A DNA stretch of 64,000 bases from Cyanidiococcus yangmingshanensis (taxonomy: Eukaryota; Rhodophyta; Bangiophyceae; Cyanidiales; Cyanidiaceae), in NCBI GenBank assembly GCA_013995675.1, contig VWRR01000016.1:62001-126000 (forward strand). Direction: 5' to 3'. Shown here in pieces: positions 12,901-21,642 of this stretch (position 1 is its first letter; the number at the start of each line of letters is the position of its first letter). The notes beneath the pieces were generated by a model. The model did not search any database. It was not told the DNA's origin and saw only the letters and a program-made list of their open reading frames with translations. Made by a program: the position numbers and the translations under genes.

Positions 12901-13775
12901 GCGGCTGGTCTGACCTCGGCGACGGCTCGGACGATGCCTACACGAAGCTTGTCGCGGAACAGCATTCCGTGCTGCTCTACTGTGGACATGGTGCGGGTGA
13001 GGCGTACCTCCAACCACGTCGTCTCGCTCGCCAAACCGATGCAATACCGCACATGGTCTTTCTGATGGGTTGCCGCAGCGGCCATGTCGAGCACGCCGAG
13101 GCGCTTGACTCACACGGTGTCGTGTTGGACTGGCTCGCGGCTGGTGCTCAGTGTGTTGTGGCCCAGCTCTGGGACGTGACCGATGGTGACTTGGACCGCC
13201 TCACGGTCGCGACCTGGGAACACCTGGCGGCAGCGCAGCGTCCAGACAGGTTCTTGCAACGCGGTGGTGAGCCAGCTTCTGCCGCAGGAACGAGCGCAGC
13301 GCGTCAGAGACAGCCTCAAACAAGTGCCAGGGCGAGTTTGCAAGTCGCTTGTTCCCTGCCTAGGTCAGCCGAAACAGTACGCTCGCAGCCGACAAACTGC
13401 CCGGCAACAAGGGGACTGGAGACGCATCAACGTGCGTTCCCGTCGCTGCTTGAGGATGCAAACGCCTGGACTGGGCAGCCGAACGTGTCACCAAGAGCAC
13501 TCGGGTCTGGTGACTGCGTTGAAACCTCGCTTAGTACGAGCGCCGCTATCAGCGGTGGCGGTGGCGACTCCATACCGACACCGTTCGCGCCCGTGGCGAT
13601 GTCGAGGCCAGCGGAGGCCGCGACCCTGGCACCGCCCCATCGGTCGACGGATACGCTGGTGGCGCAAGCGGTCCGTGCCGCGCGCCCCATGTGTCGCCTG
13701 CGCTGGGTGAACGGCGCTGCCACCGTTGTCTACGGTCTCGGTTGTAGGACGAGCACGGAAGCGAGCACGACTTGA
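6916..13775 (+). CDS. ESP1: separase (cohesin-cleaving C50 cysteine protease), frame changes inside
   Basis: Separase cleaves the kleisin of cohesin at anaphase. The catalytic domain is unmistakable: FLINPAGDLGRTERFLRP near 12815, the catalytic-His motif LLYCGHGAGEAYL (His codon 12987-12989), the catalytic-Cys motif VFLMGCRSGHVEHAEA (Cys codon 13071-13073), CVVAQLWDVTDGDLDRLT near 13150, and the C-terminal MCRLRWVNGAATVVYGLG near 13690. The preceding 6 kb encodes alpha-helical, TPR/HEAT-like sequence as expected for a protein of about 2280 residues. The coding frame changes twice, at about 9060-9130 and 9640-9720, each a single +1 step, so no single frame covers the gene. Between the WDVTD segment and the C-terminal motif lies about 130 residues of low-complexity sequence (13215-13650) longer than I recall in other separases. 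The ATG at 6916 is the first in the opening frame. No securin-like gene is seen nearby. Confidence 0.93.
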
Positions 13776-14574
13776 TCGTTGCGCTTGGTCAACCGGCACA
13801 GAATAGGCGAAGAACGTGTCCTTGGCTCGTTGTTGCCCCGTGCACTACTGGCGGAGCGGTCTCCACAAACTGTTGAGCGCTCGAACGGCGCTGTTGCGAC
13901 ACGATCCAGCGGTCGGCTTGCCGAACACTTTGGATAGGCCGATTCGGGTCTGTGCAGCGCCAGAACAAAGACTGTCCTCCTTAACTGCGCTCTCTTGGAT
14001 CGATCACGACGTGTTGTCTGGATCGACACGGTCACCAGACCGGGACTGGTTGAGAGGCGTTCAGTGCGGACGCTGGAGTCACAGCACCGATCGGAGCGAC
14101 CTTGCAACGAGTCTGACCATGGTGGGAGCGTCTCGGTCAGTCGGGACAGCGACACACGCTAGCGTGCACCATGATACACGCGGTGCTTGCTTGCAACAGA
14201 TAAACGAGTCTTGGCTCGAGCTTGGAGCAGCGTCGACGCCCCGGCCACTGCCGTTGGCACACGCTCCACAAGAGGCGCGCTCGTCAGCTCCGGGTTTGAT
14301 GTTTGTCTCCTCTGTTTCGTCAGGATTGTACGGGGATAACGGGTGTGGTGCTGGTGACTTGTCTATGTTGCGTTGCGCCCTGATACCGAGCGTCGCCGGC
14401 GCTTGGCCACGTAGACCTGGTGAATGGCGCGCGACTCCTTCGCTTCAGGGTCGAGTCCTATCCAGGCCCCCACAACTGCTGCACAAATTCCGACACAATG
14501 GTCTGGGTATGCGCCAGGTCTGATAGGGTGAGCGTCTCGAACGCTCCCGCTGGCGAAACGCGCCCGATGTCTGG
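13776..14574. other. region between separase and the SRPBCC gene
   Basis: A plus-strand frame is open at 13816-14523 (235 codons) but has no motif and unremarkable composition; I do not call it a gene. The 5' end of the downstream SRPBCC gene may reach into this stretch: an ATG at 14498 in another frame starts a serine/arginine-rich peptide that could be an organelle-targeting sequence. Confidence 0.4.
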
Positions 14575-15177
14575 GTGCAGAGCCCGACACAGTTCTTGTG
14601 CTGGGCTCGCCGACACTCGAGCTTTCGTCTGGATAAAGGATCTGAACAGAGGAGCGGCAGTCAACCACGGAATCGCCCAAGATTTGCTTTGCAATGCGCT
14701 TGGGTTGAACAGCGGGCCACAATTCATGTAGAGGCTCCTCGCGAACGTGTCTTCGCATTCTATCGCGACTTGGACGCGATGCCTCAGTGGTCGCCATGGC
14801 TCCGAGCGGTGCGCGTCGATGCGCGGGACCCACACCTGACGCATTGGACCCTGGCTGCCAAGGGACTGGAGTTCACCTGGCAGGCCCGGATGGTCAGTGT
14901 TGAGCCGCCAAAGCGGATCGTTTGGGAGTCAGTGCATGGCTTGCCGAATCGCGGACAGGTAATGTTCAGAGAGCGCTCGGACCCGAACGTGTCCACCCCG
15001 AGTACCTGGCTAGAGATTGAACTCGCCTTTGAGTTGCCAGCCTGGGCCGCTCGCTGGTTTCACAACGCCCCGTGGTTACAGGGATTTGTGGAACGTACGC
15101 TACGCGCGGATTTGGAACGCTTTCGGGCCTATGTACAGCAACGAATGGCTAACGAGAAACTCATGGAGCCGTTCTGA
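14575..15177 (+). CDS. SRPBCC-fold (polyketide cyclase/dehydrase-like) protein, 5' end unresolved
   Basis: The frame encodes a START/SRPBCC domain of about 150 residues: ATIHVEAPRERVFAFYRDL, MPQWSPWLRAVRV, GLEFTWQARMVSVEPPKRI, WLEIELAFELPAWAARWF and a C-terminal helix LQGFVERTLRADLERFRAYV. This is the hydrophobic-ligand-binding fold of the COQ10/polyketide-cyclase superfamily. Plants and cyanobacteria have plastid members with a similar FVERTLRxDL helix. The ligand and reaction cannot be inferred. The frame is open from 14527 but its first ATG (14779) lies inside the domain, so the true start must be in another frame upstream. The sequence at 14575-14700 (hydroxylated and basic, few acids) could be part of a transit peptide. 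The given start marks the open-frame segment, not a proven initiation codon. Confidence 0.65.
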   Translation: MQSPTQFLCWARRHSSFRLDKGSEQRSGSQPRNRPRFALQCAWVEQRATIHVEAPRERVFAFYRDLDAMPQWSPWLRAVRVDARDPHLTHWTLAAKGLEFTWQARMVSVEPPKRIVWESVHGLPNRGQVMFRERSDPNVSTPSTWLEIELAFELPAWAARWFHNAPWLQGFVERTLRADLERFRAYVQQRMANEKLMEPF

Positions 15178-16594
15178 ATTGAAGTGATTCGTTCCAATGG
15201 AGCCTGCTTACCAACGCGCGCTTGCTTGGGTATGCCGTCGTTCATGGAAGCGACCCAGCGTCTGCCTGTACCTTTTTGCTGGTTGCTGGTTGACGACCCG
15301 ACCGAGGCCGAGTGTCATCGCTCGCAATGCTGATGCTGTTCTGTACTCATAAACGTCATGCGTTCCCGAATTTCATCCTCGATCGAGTGACCCTGTGATG
15401 CTTTGACGGGAGACAAGCCCTCCCGCTTCCATGGATATCCGAGACATTTCACAGCGGGTCTAAGCTGCTAGGGCAGCTCTTTCCAACAGTGCACCTTAGA
15501 GAGCAAACCAACCCGTATAAACAACCTATGCTGTTCATGTCGCGCATGCGTGCAGGGAAGCACGGAACGGAGTGACGCGAATACTCACCACCAATTCAGG
15601 AAATCCGATGCGTGTCGATAGCGATGCGTGTACGGTTACGGGACACGTGTCCCCTGGCGATGCGTGCACGATGACACGCATGCGTGTTGCTGGCGGACAC
15701 GGAACGACACGGAACCGGACTGAAACGCCATGCATGATGGTCCTATCGCGTGTAGCCTCTCTGACTGTTCGGAATGTCTGGCGTATCATGGCTCATGAAT
15801 GGCCAGGAAATGATTTGGCACTTGAACCAGCGATGTTGAAGGAGGTAGTCTTGCCCAAGGAGAGACGATTCACTCAGTCTGACGCTTAGTAGACCGAGTG
15901 ATCGCTCCATGGAAGCAGGAACGAACGCTGCGAGCACCCGTTCGTTCATGCATTCTCGCGAGCGTGCTCGAGCATTATCCCTACGTCTATGCAACTGAGT
16001 GTTTCTTCTCGCTGCGTATGGATTGGTTATCTATTCCTGGTGACTCTCCAGATCCAGTCTCTGAGCTGAATCCATACAGGCCTCGTGGATGCCTCTTTGG
16101 TCGGTGTGCAGCTGTGCCGGGGTTGCGGCTCCGGGACACGTGTGCGCGCCATCGCTCCTCGAGGGCGGGGAGCGTCGCGCGCGGGGGTTCCTGCCCCCCC
16201 CCGGAAAGGCGTCGGCCGGTTACGCCAACCGCTCCTGTTTCGAGGCCTGCGTTTGGACAAGGCGAGACTGCGACGGTCACTGCTGGTTCCTGATCAGTCT
16301 CTGGCGGGTGCGTGTGAACCCAGTCTTCTGTAAGAATCTCTCCAAGTCGTCCGAGTAGTGTGAAGAGTAGGATCTCGCAGGGTTCCGAAGTGTTCACACA
16401 GCAGGTTTTGAGGCGCAGCGGAAACGGAACGTTCCAAGACGATTGTTCTGGCGCTTTTTTCGCATCCTACCGGGATCGGTGCGTTGGACTCGAGCGCAGT
16501 TTGTAGCTTATCGCATCGCCACTGATTATACGAGCGGGGTAGCTCTAATCAAGCATTGTTACCGAGAAAACTACTTGACCAAAGCAGACGCGAG
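15178..16594. other. intergenic region with repeated GATGCGTG motifs and a GC-rich structured patch
   Basis: No gene is supported. At about 15605-15700 the sequence repeats variants of GCGATGCGTG and ACACG. From about 16085 to 16330 it is strongly GC-rich with three adjacent potential hairpins: CGCTCC/GGAGCG at 16153-16158 and 16169-16174, a G5/C5 hairpin around 16183-16200, and GGCGT/ACGCC at 16208-16212 and 16222-16226. This could be an untranslated leader or an unrecognised RNA gene. COPI alpha starts just downstream. Confidence 0.4.
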
Positions 16595-19500
16595 ATGCTT
16601 GTTTCTTTCGAGTCCAAGTCAAGTCGTGTGAAGGGACTGTCGTTTCATCCGAAACGGCCGTGGATCCTGGCCTCTCTCCACTCGGGAGCCATCCAGCTCC
16701 TTGACTATCGGTTGGCCACCGTGATCGATACCTACCACGAGCACGATGGCCCGGTGCGAGGGATCGCGTTTCACCCAACGCAGCCGCTGTTTGTCTCTGG
16801 CGGCGATGACGCGAAGATCAAAGTATTTCATTATGGACTCCGGCGCTGCCTTTTCACGTTGACTGGTCATGCAGACTATATTCGGACCGTGCAGTTCCAC
16901 CACGAGCTACCTTGGATAGTTTCTGCCTCGGACGACCAGACTGTGCGGGTGTGGAACTGGCAGAATCGTACTTGTCTGGCAGTGCTCAGTGGGCACAATC
17001 ACTATGTCATGTGCGCAAGTTTCCATCCTACAGAGGATCTTGTGGTTTCTGCATCGCTTGACCAGACGATACGCGTTTGGGATGTATCCGGTCTGGGAGG
17101 TGGATCTGCCAATGCCGCCCAAGCGATCGCAGCTGTCACGGCAGCCGGACTTTGGAGTGCTGGTTCGGCGTCCTCTTACCAGGACCACCACGCTGGGGGT
17201 GCTCCAGGGCCGCTTCGTCTGGGTCCGGGCGCGAATCCAGCGAACGCGCTGGGGATAGGCGGCGGATCATCGACTGGTTTCGGGCCTGGTGCCTTTGGTG
17301 GCACTAGTGGAGCTGGCGGTATCAGCGGTGTGATCGACCGTCTCGGAGGTAGTCTGGAAGTTGCCGTGAAGTTCACGCTGGAGGGGCATACACGAGGTGT
17401 CAACTGGGCTAGTTTTCACCCTACTTTGCCGCTTATTGTATCTGGGGCGGATGACCGTACCATCAAACTCTGGCGCTACACCGAATCGCGGGCGTGGGAA
17501 GTCGATACGCTTCGTGGCCATGTGAACAACGTCTCCTGTGTGTTGTTTCATCCCCATCTCGACGTGATCGTGTCTAATTCGGAGGACAAAACCATTCGCG
17601 TGTGGGACTTGGTGCGCCGCAGCTGTGTTGCCGTTTTTCGCCGCGAAATGGATCGTTTCTGGATCCTCGCGATGCACCCACACTTGAATATGATAGCAGC
17701 AGGCCATGATTCTGGTTGTATGGTGTTCAAACTGCAGAGGGAGCGGCCGCCATTTGCAATCATCGAGGGCGGTGTGCTCGTCTATGTGCGGGATCGTCTC
17801 GTTCGGGCACTGCAGCTGGACACGGGTCGAGAGTGGCCGGTTTGTGTAGCACGCGGACGTCTGCCGGCGGGCGACGCGGGAGCACCCTGGCCGGCTACCG
17901 CTCGCAACGGCAACTCCAGCGGAACCGGGTTCGGCAGCAATGTATCCTCCAGTGGCTTGTTTGGTTTAACGACTGGAAGCGGAATGCTGGCACCGCCACC
18001 GCGTCGTCTGCAATATCAAGCGCTGGAGCGGACGCTGCTTCTCCAGTACGATGCTGAAGGGGGCTTTGCCGAACTCTACCAGTTTCCCGCACGAATCGAT
18101 GAGCCGCGTGCCGCTACCGGTGACGGTCAAGAGCTTCAGATTGAACCGCGTCGCATCCAAGCGTTGTCATCGGTCCTGCTGGGGCAAAACCGTTGGCTGA
18201 CGCTGGAGGAAGACGGTCTGGTAATGCGCGAAATTCGGCAGAATAGCGAGCGTCGGATAGCACTACCAGCGCCTGGAATCCGACATATCTTCCCAGCGGC
18301 GGCAGGGTTGGTTCTTCTGGCTGCCCGGGAACACGTCCTTCTCTGGGACTGGCAACGACAGAAAGCACTCGCAACGCTGGATGCGCCTCTTGTCCAATAC
18401 GCTGTATGGTCAGAGGATCGAGCCCAGGTGGCACTGCTCGCGAAACATACACTCTGGCTAGCGAACCGCAATTTGGAGCGTCTTGCATTCATCCACGAGA
18501 CCATGCGCATCAAATCAGCAGCCTGGGACGAATCCCAAGTTCTCCTCTACAGTACCATGAGCCATCTGAAGTACTGCCTACCAAATGGCGACTCTGGTAT
18601 TGTGTGTACACTGAGAGAGCCGCTTTACCTGACTTGGGTGCGAGGTCCGGCAGTTGCCGCATTGGACCGTCGGGCTCAACCACAAACGTTGGCGATCGAC
18701 CCTGCCGAATACACGTTCAAGTTGTTGTTATGGCGCCAACGATACGATCAAGTGCGACAGGCACTGGCGGAATCGCGCTTACCCGGAAAGAGTATGATCA
18801 GCTACCTTCAACAGAAAGGATATCTCGACATTGCGCTGTGGTTTGCGGACGAACCACAGACCCGTTTCGTCCTGGCACTCCACGCTGGCTACCTTGAGAC
18901 TGCACTAGAAATCGCACTGCAGCTGGACGATCATGACGCTTGGGAGAGTTTGGCGAAGAAAGCATTGGAATATGGTCAAGTGCGTTTAGCCGAACTCTGT
19001 TTTCAACGGTTGAAGAATCTGGAGCGACTCCTCTTTCTCTATGTGATGACCGGCGATTGGGCCAAACTCGAGCGGCTGTATCACATTGCTGAATCCCAAA
19101 AGGACCTGGTCGCGCAGTTGCAGATTGCGCTCATTCTGGGAGATGTTGACTGCCGGATTCATGTCTTGGAAGCAGCCGGCCTGGATACGCTGGCATCGCT
19201 TACAAAGACAACCTATGCAGCATGCAGTCCGCGAGATGTTGAAACGTCAACGGAACCAACACTGACACTGGCACCTTCGCTGGCCCTGTTGCAGTCACCA
19301 CTGACAGCAATTGACGAGACATGGGCGAGTGAGGACTGGCCTTTGTTGCCGGCAGCGGACGCTGGCCGCATCGCTGGCGATGGAGCGACTGGTTATCTGA
19401 GAGCGAGGGATATTGACCAAACTCGTCAGGTCAGCGGGCCCGTCCTCGATGATCTCCACGAAGCGTCGGTGAGTGAGTCCGCCCCCAAACCGCTGCGTGT

Positions 19501-20857
19501 GAGCGTATCCATTCATGAATCCCAGACGGGCATCGCCACGGGCCCTGGACAGAGATCCGCGGCGCTACTCGATTCCGAAGCAGCAAATGCTGCTCACAGT
19601 ACTGCAGAACATGACCTCGTTCGATTTCTTCCCGCAGAGGAGGACTCCACGATCGATGATGGCTGGGCAGATACCCTTGATTTGGAACTGCCACCGGATG
19701 CTGTTTCATCTCCAGCGAGTGATCGCGAACACGTTTCGGCTGCGAATGCTTCGAACGCGACAATTTCAGCTTTGCCGGACGCCTCGGGAACGTTGCCCGT
19801 CGATGAATCGCGGCTGTTGCTCCTGGAGGATGTCGCCATTGAAGCGGGTTCATCACGCTCGGATCAGTGGCGAGCTCGAGCGGACGCTCCCGGCGAATGG
19901 GTGCTCGCTGGTGACCCCCAGCGGGCTCTAGCCTTGCTGACACAACAGATTGCACTCGCTGAGCCTGCTGTGCTGCAACCGGTGTTGCGCGCACTCCAAG
20001 CCGCAGCCTGGACAAGTGTGCCGTCGTCGACTCCTGCTTGTCTCGGTCTTTTGCGGCCCTGTATATCCAGGGGTCAGGGGGTATCCTCCCAAATTTCCTG
20101 CTTACCGTTTCCAATATCCTGTCAAGTGCTTGAACGGCGTCTCGAACACATATTGGGATTCGTTACGCGCGGTGCTTTTGTGGAAGCCGATCGACATCTC
20201 CTCTCTCTGCTTTGGATCATACCATTTGTTGTGGTAGACCGGGAGGCGGAGGCGGAGGAGGCTCGGCTACGCTCCCTGCTCAGCACTTGTCGGGAATATC
20301 GCCTGGGCATGCGCCTGGTGCTAGAGCAGAGGCAATGCAAGTCCCGAGGCATCGAGAGCGACTCCGACCGAGAGCGGCTGGTGCAGCTCGCCGCCCTCTT
20401 CACCCACTGCAACCTGGAACCATCGCATTTGGTGCTGGCGCTCCGTGCAGCCATGAAGCTTGCCTACGAACAGCAGTTCTACGAACTCGCGTCTCGTTTC
20501 GCACGACGTATCCTGGAAACGGAACCGACCCCAGAGCTTGAAGCTGCCTCGAAAAAAGTGATCGCGTTTGCGGAACGTCGCCTCAGTGAGCGCCGCCCAG
20601 GAATCACAAACAACTCGTCCGAGCTCGAGTCGCGTCATTTGCCCCCATCACTTTACGACGAGAGACAAACCTTTGTGATTGATGCGGAACGCCTGGTACC
20701 CATCTATGCAGATGAATCGCCTCGCTCCTGCCCCTACTGCGCAGCATCGTACTCGCGGGCTGTCCGTTGCACCATCTGTCTCCTGTCTCGACTCGATGCG
20801 GAGCCAGTACCCACTGGTATCGTTTTTCGTCCCCGTGGCGCAGCTGGAAACCCATGA
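16595..20857 (+). CDS. COPA: coatomer subunit alpha (COPI alpha)
   Basis: Alpha-COP is a scaffold of the COPI coat for Golgi-to-ER retrograde traffic. The 1420-residue product begins with the characteristic SSRVKGLSFHPKRPWILAS, followed by WD40 repeats with strong alpha-COP identity (HDGPVRGIAFHPTQPLFVSG, GHADYIRTVQFHHELPWIVS, GHNHYVMCASFHPTEDLVVS, HVNNVSCVLFHPHLDVIVSN). The helical region follows (KGYLDIALWFADEPQTRF, LAELCFQRLKNLERLLFLY). The C-terminal domain ends with the expected cysteine pairs in SCPYCAASYSRAVRCTIC. Length exceeds the human protein (about 1224) because of a Gly/Ser/Ala-rich insert within the first propeller (residues about 166-252) and an acidic, disordered stretch at about 875-1100. 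The ATG at 16595 is preferred; the frame is open a little further 5' only through a non-ATG codon. No frame break is seen. Confidence 0.97.
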   Translation: MLVSFESKSSRVKGLSFHPKRPWILASLHSGAIQLLDYRLATVIDTYHEHDGPVRGIAFHPTQPLFVSGGDDAKIKVFHYGLRRCLFTLTGHADYIRTVQFHHELPWIVSASDDQTVRVWNWQNRTCLAVLSGHNHYVMCASFHPTEDLVVSASLDQTIRVWDVSGLGGGSANAAQAIAAVTAAGLWSAGSASSYQDHHAGGAPGPLRLGPGANPANALGIGGGSSTGFGPGAFGGTSGAGGISGVIDRLGGSLEVAVKFTLEGHTRGVNWASFHPTLPLIVSGADDRTIKLWRYTESRAWEVDTLRGHVNNVSCVLFHPHLDVIVSNSEDKTIRVWDLVRRSCVAVFRREMDRFWILAMHPHLNMIAAGHDSGCMVFKLQRERPPFAIIEGGVLVYVRDRLVRALQLDTGREWPVCVARGRLPAGDAGAPWPATARNGNSSGTGFGSNVSSSGLFGLTTGSGMLAPPPRRLQYQALERTLLLQYDAEGGFAELYQFPARIDEPRAATGDGQELQIEPRRIQALSSVLLGQNRWLTLEEDGLVMREIRQNSERRIALPAPGIRHIFPAAAGLVLLAAREHVLLWDWQRQKALATLDAPLVQYAVWSEDRAQVALLAKHTLWLANRNLERLAFIHETMRIKSAAWDESQVLLYSTMSHLKYCLPNGDSGIVCTLREPLYLTWVRGPAVAALDRRAQPQTLAIDPAEYTFKLLLWRQRYDQVRQALAESRLPGKSMISYLQQKGYLDIALWFADEPQTRFVLALHAGYLETALEIALQLDDHDAWESLAKKALEYGQVRLAELCFQRLKNLERLLFLYVMTGDWAKLERLYHIAESQKDLVAQLQIALILGDVDCRIHVLEAAGLDTLASLTKTTYAACSPRDVETSTEPTLTLAPSLALLQSPLTAIDETWASEDWPLLPAADAGRIAGDGATGYLRARDIDQTRQVSGPVLDDLHEASVSESAPKPLRVSVSIHESQTGIATGPGQRSAALLDSEAANAAHSTAEHDLVRFLPAEEDSTIDDGWADTLDLELPPDAVSSPASDREHVSAANASNATISALPDASGTLPVDESRLLLLEDVAIEAGSSRSDQWRARADAPGEWVLAGDPQRALALLTQQIALAEPAVLQPVLRALQAAAWTSVPSSTPACLGLLRPCISRGQGVSSQISCLPFPISCQVLERRLEHILGFVTRGAFVEADRHLLSLLWIIPFVVVDREAEAEEARLRSLLSTCREYRLGMRLVLEQRQCKSRGIESDSDRERLVQLAALFTHCNLEPSHLVLALRAAMKLAYEQQFYELASRFARRILETEPTPELEAASKKVIAFAERRLSERRPGITNNSSELESRHLPPSLYDERQTFVIDAERLVPIYADESPRSCPYCAASYSRAVRCTICLLSRLDAEPVPTGIVFRPRGAAGNP

Positions 20858-21642
20858 TCCTGTAACCAGAACTTGACCCCGGCGCGTCTTTTTTGCCTAA
20901 ACCATGATCGCGCTCCCTGAAAGAAGCAACAAGTACGGCGCTGGTACGAACCACGCTATCAGACTGTTCCTTGGCTACCCGAGCTCCGTTCGTGTCGATC
21001 CGTTGCACGCTATCTCGAAGAGCGTCACCGATCAGCAGGTACCCTTGTCCCTCCGAATGTAGTGATCTGCGTTCATCACCAGTGTTGCTATGATCGACGA
21101 CCACTCGCAGCCAGCATCAGAGGGTAGAAATAAACCTGATCCATCCTCTAATCAACAAAGTTTCTAACGCATCCAAGACACGCATCTATCAAACGCATGG
21201 CATGGCATCGGATGCGTGTGCCCGGCCACCGATCGATCAATCGATCGCCAAAAGGAGAGCGCGTCATCGCAACCGCAGGCGAACCGCTGGCCGACGTGGG
21301 GCGTGCCTACGCGCAGCTGATCCCGCTGAGCGCTCTCGTCCACGCGGTCGTGTGATCGCCACGCGTTGGCCGCGATCGGGCGTTACAGGATCGGACGAGA
21401 GCGCCACCACCGCCTCGACGACGATCGACTGGGGGGACGCGCAACGGTCACTCGGTTGACCCCGGAGTCGATGCTAGCGAGAACCAGGTGTTGTAGAAAG
21501 CTACTGACGCGGATATTATCTGGTGTTAGAGACTTGTCTACGCAGTATCTGGAGAACGAAAGGGAAGTGTGTGTAACTCAGTGGCAGCGGGTGCTTGATC
21601 AAGGGCACTGGGACGAAGGTTTCGTTATTCTTGGTAGCTGGA
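20858..21642. other. intergenic region upstream of CLASP
   Basis: No gene is supported; the minus-strand frames are shadows of the COPA 3' end. A GATCGATCAATCGATCGCC-type cluster lies at about 21228-21250, about 400 bases upstream of the CLASP start, and GCATGGCATGGCATCGG-like repeats sit at about 21193-21215. Confidence 0.5.

Noticed and set aside
13816-14523. 235-codon plus-strand open frame between separase and the SRPBCC gene
   Set aside because: No motif, starts 40 bases after separase, composition like a random open frame in GC-rich DNA.
20604-21104. 166-codon minus-strand open frame at the COPA 3' end
   Set aside because: Mostly antisense to the conserved COPI C-terminal domain; no motif.
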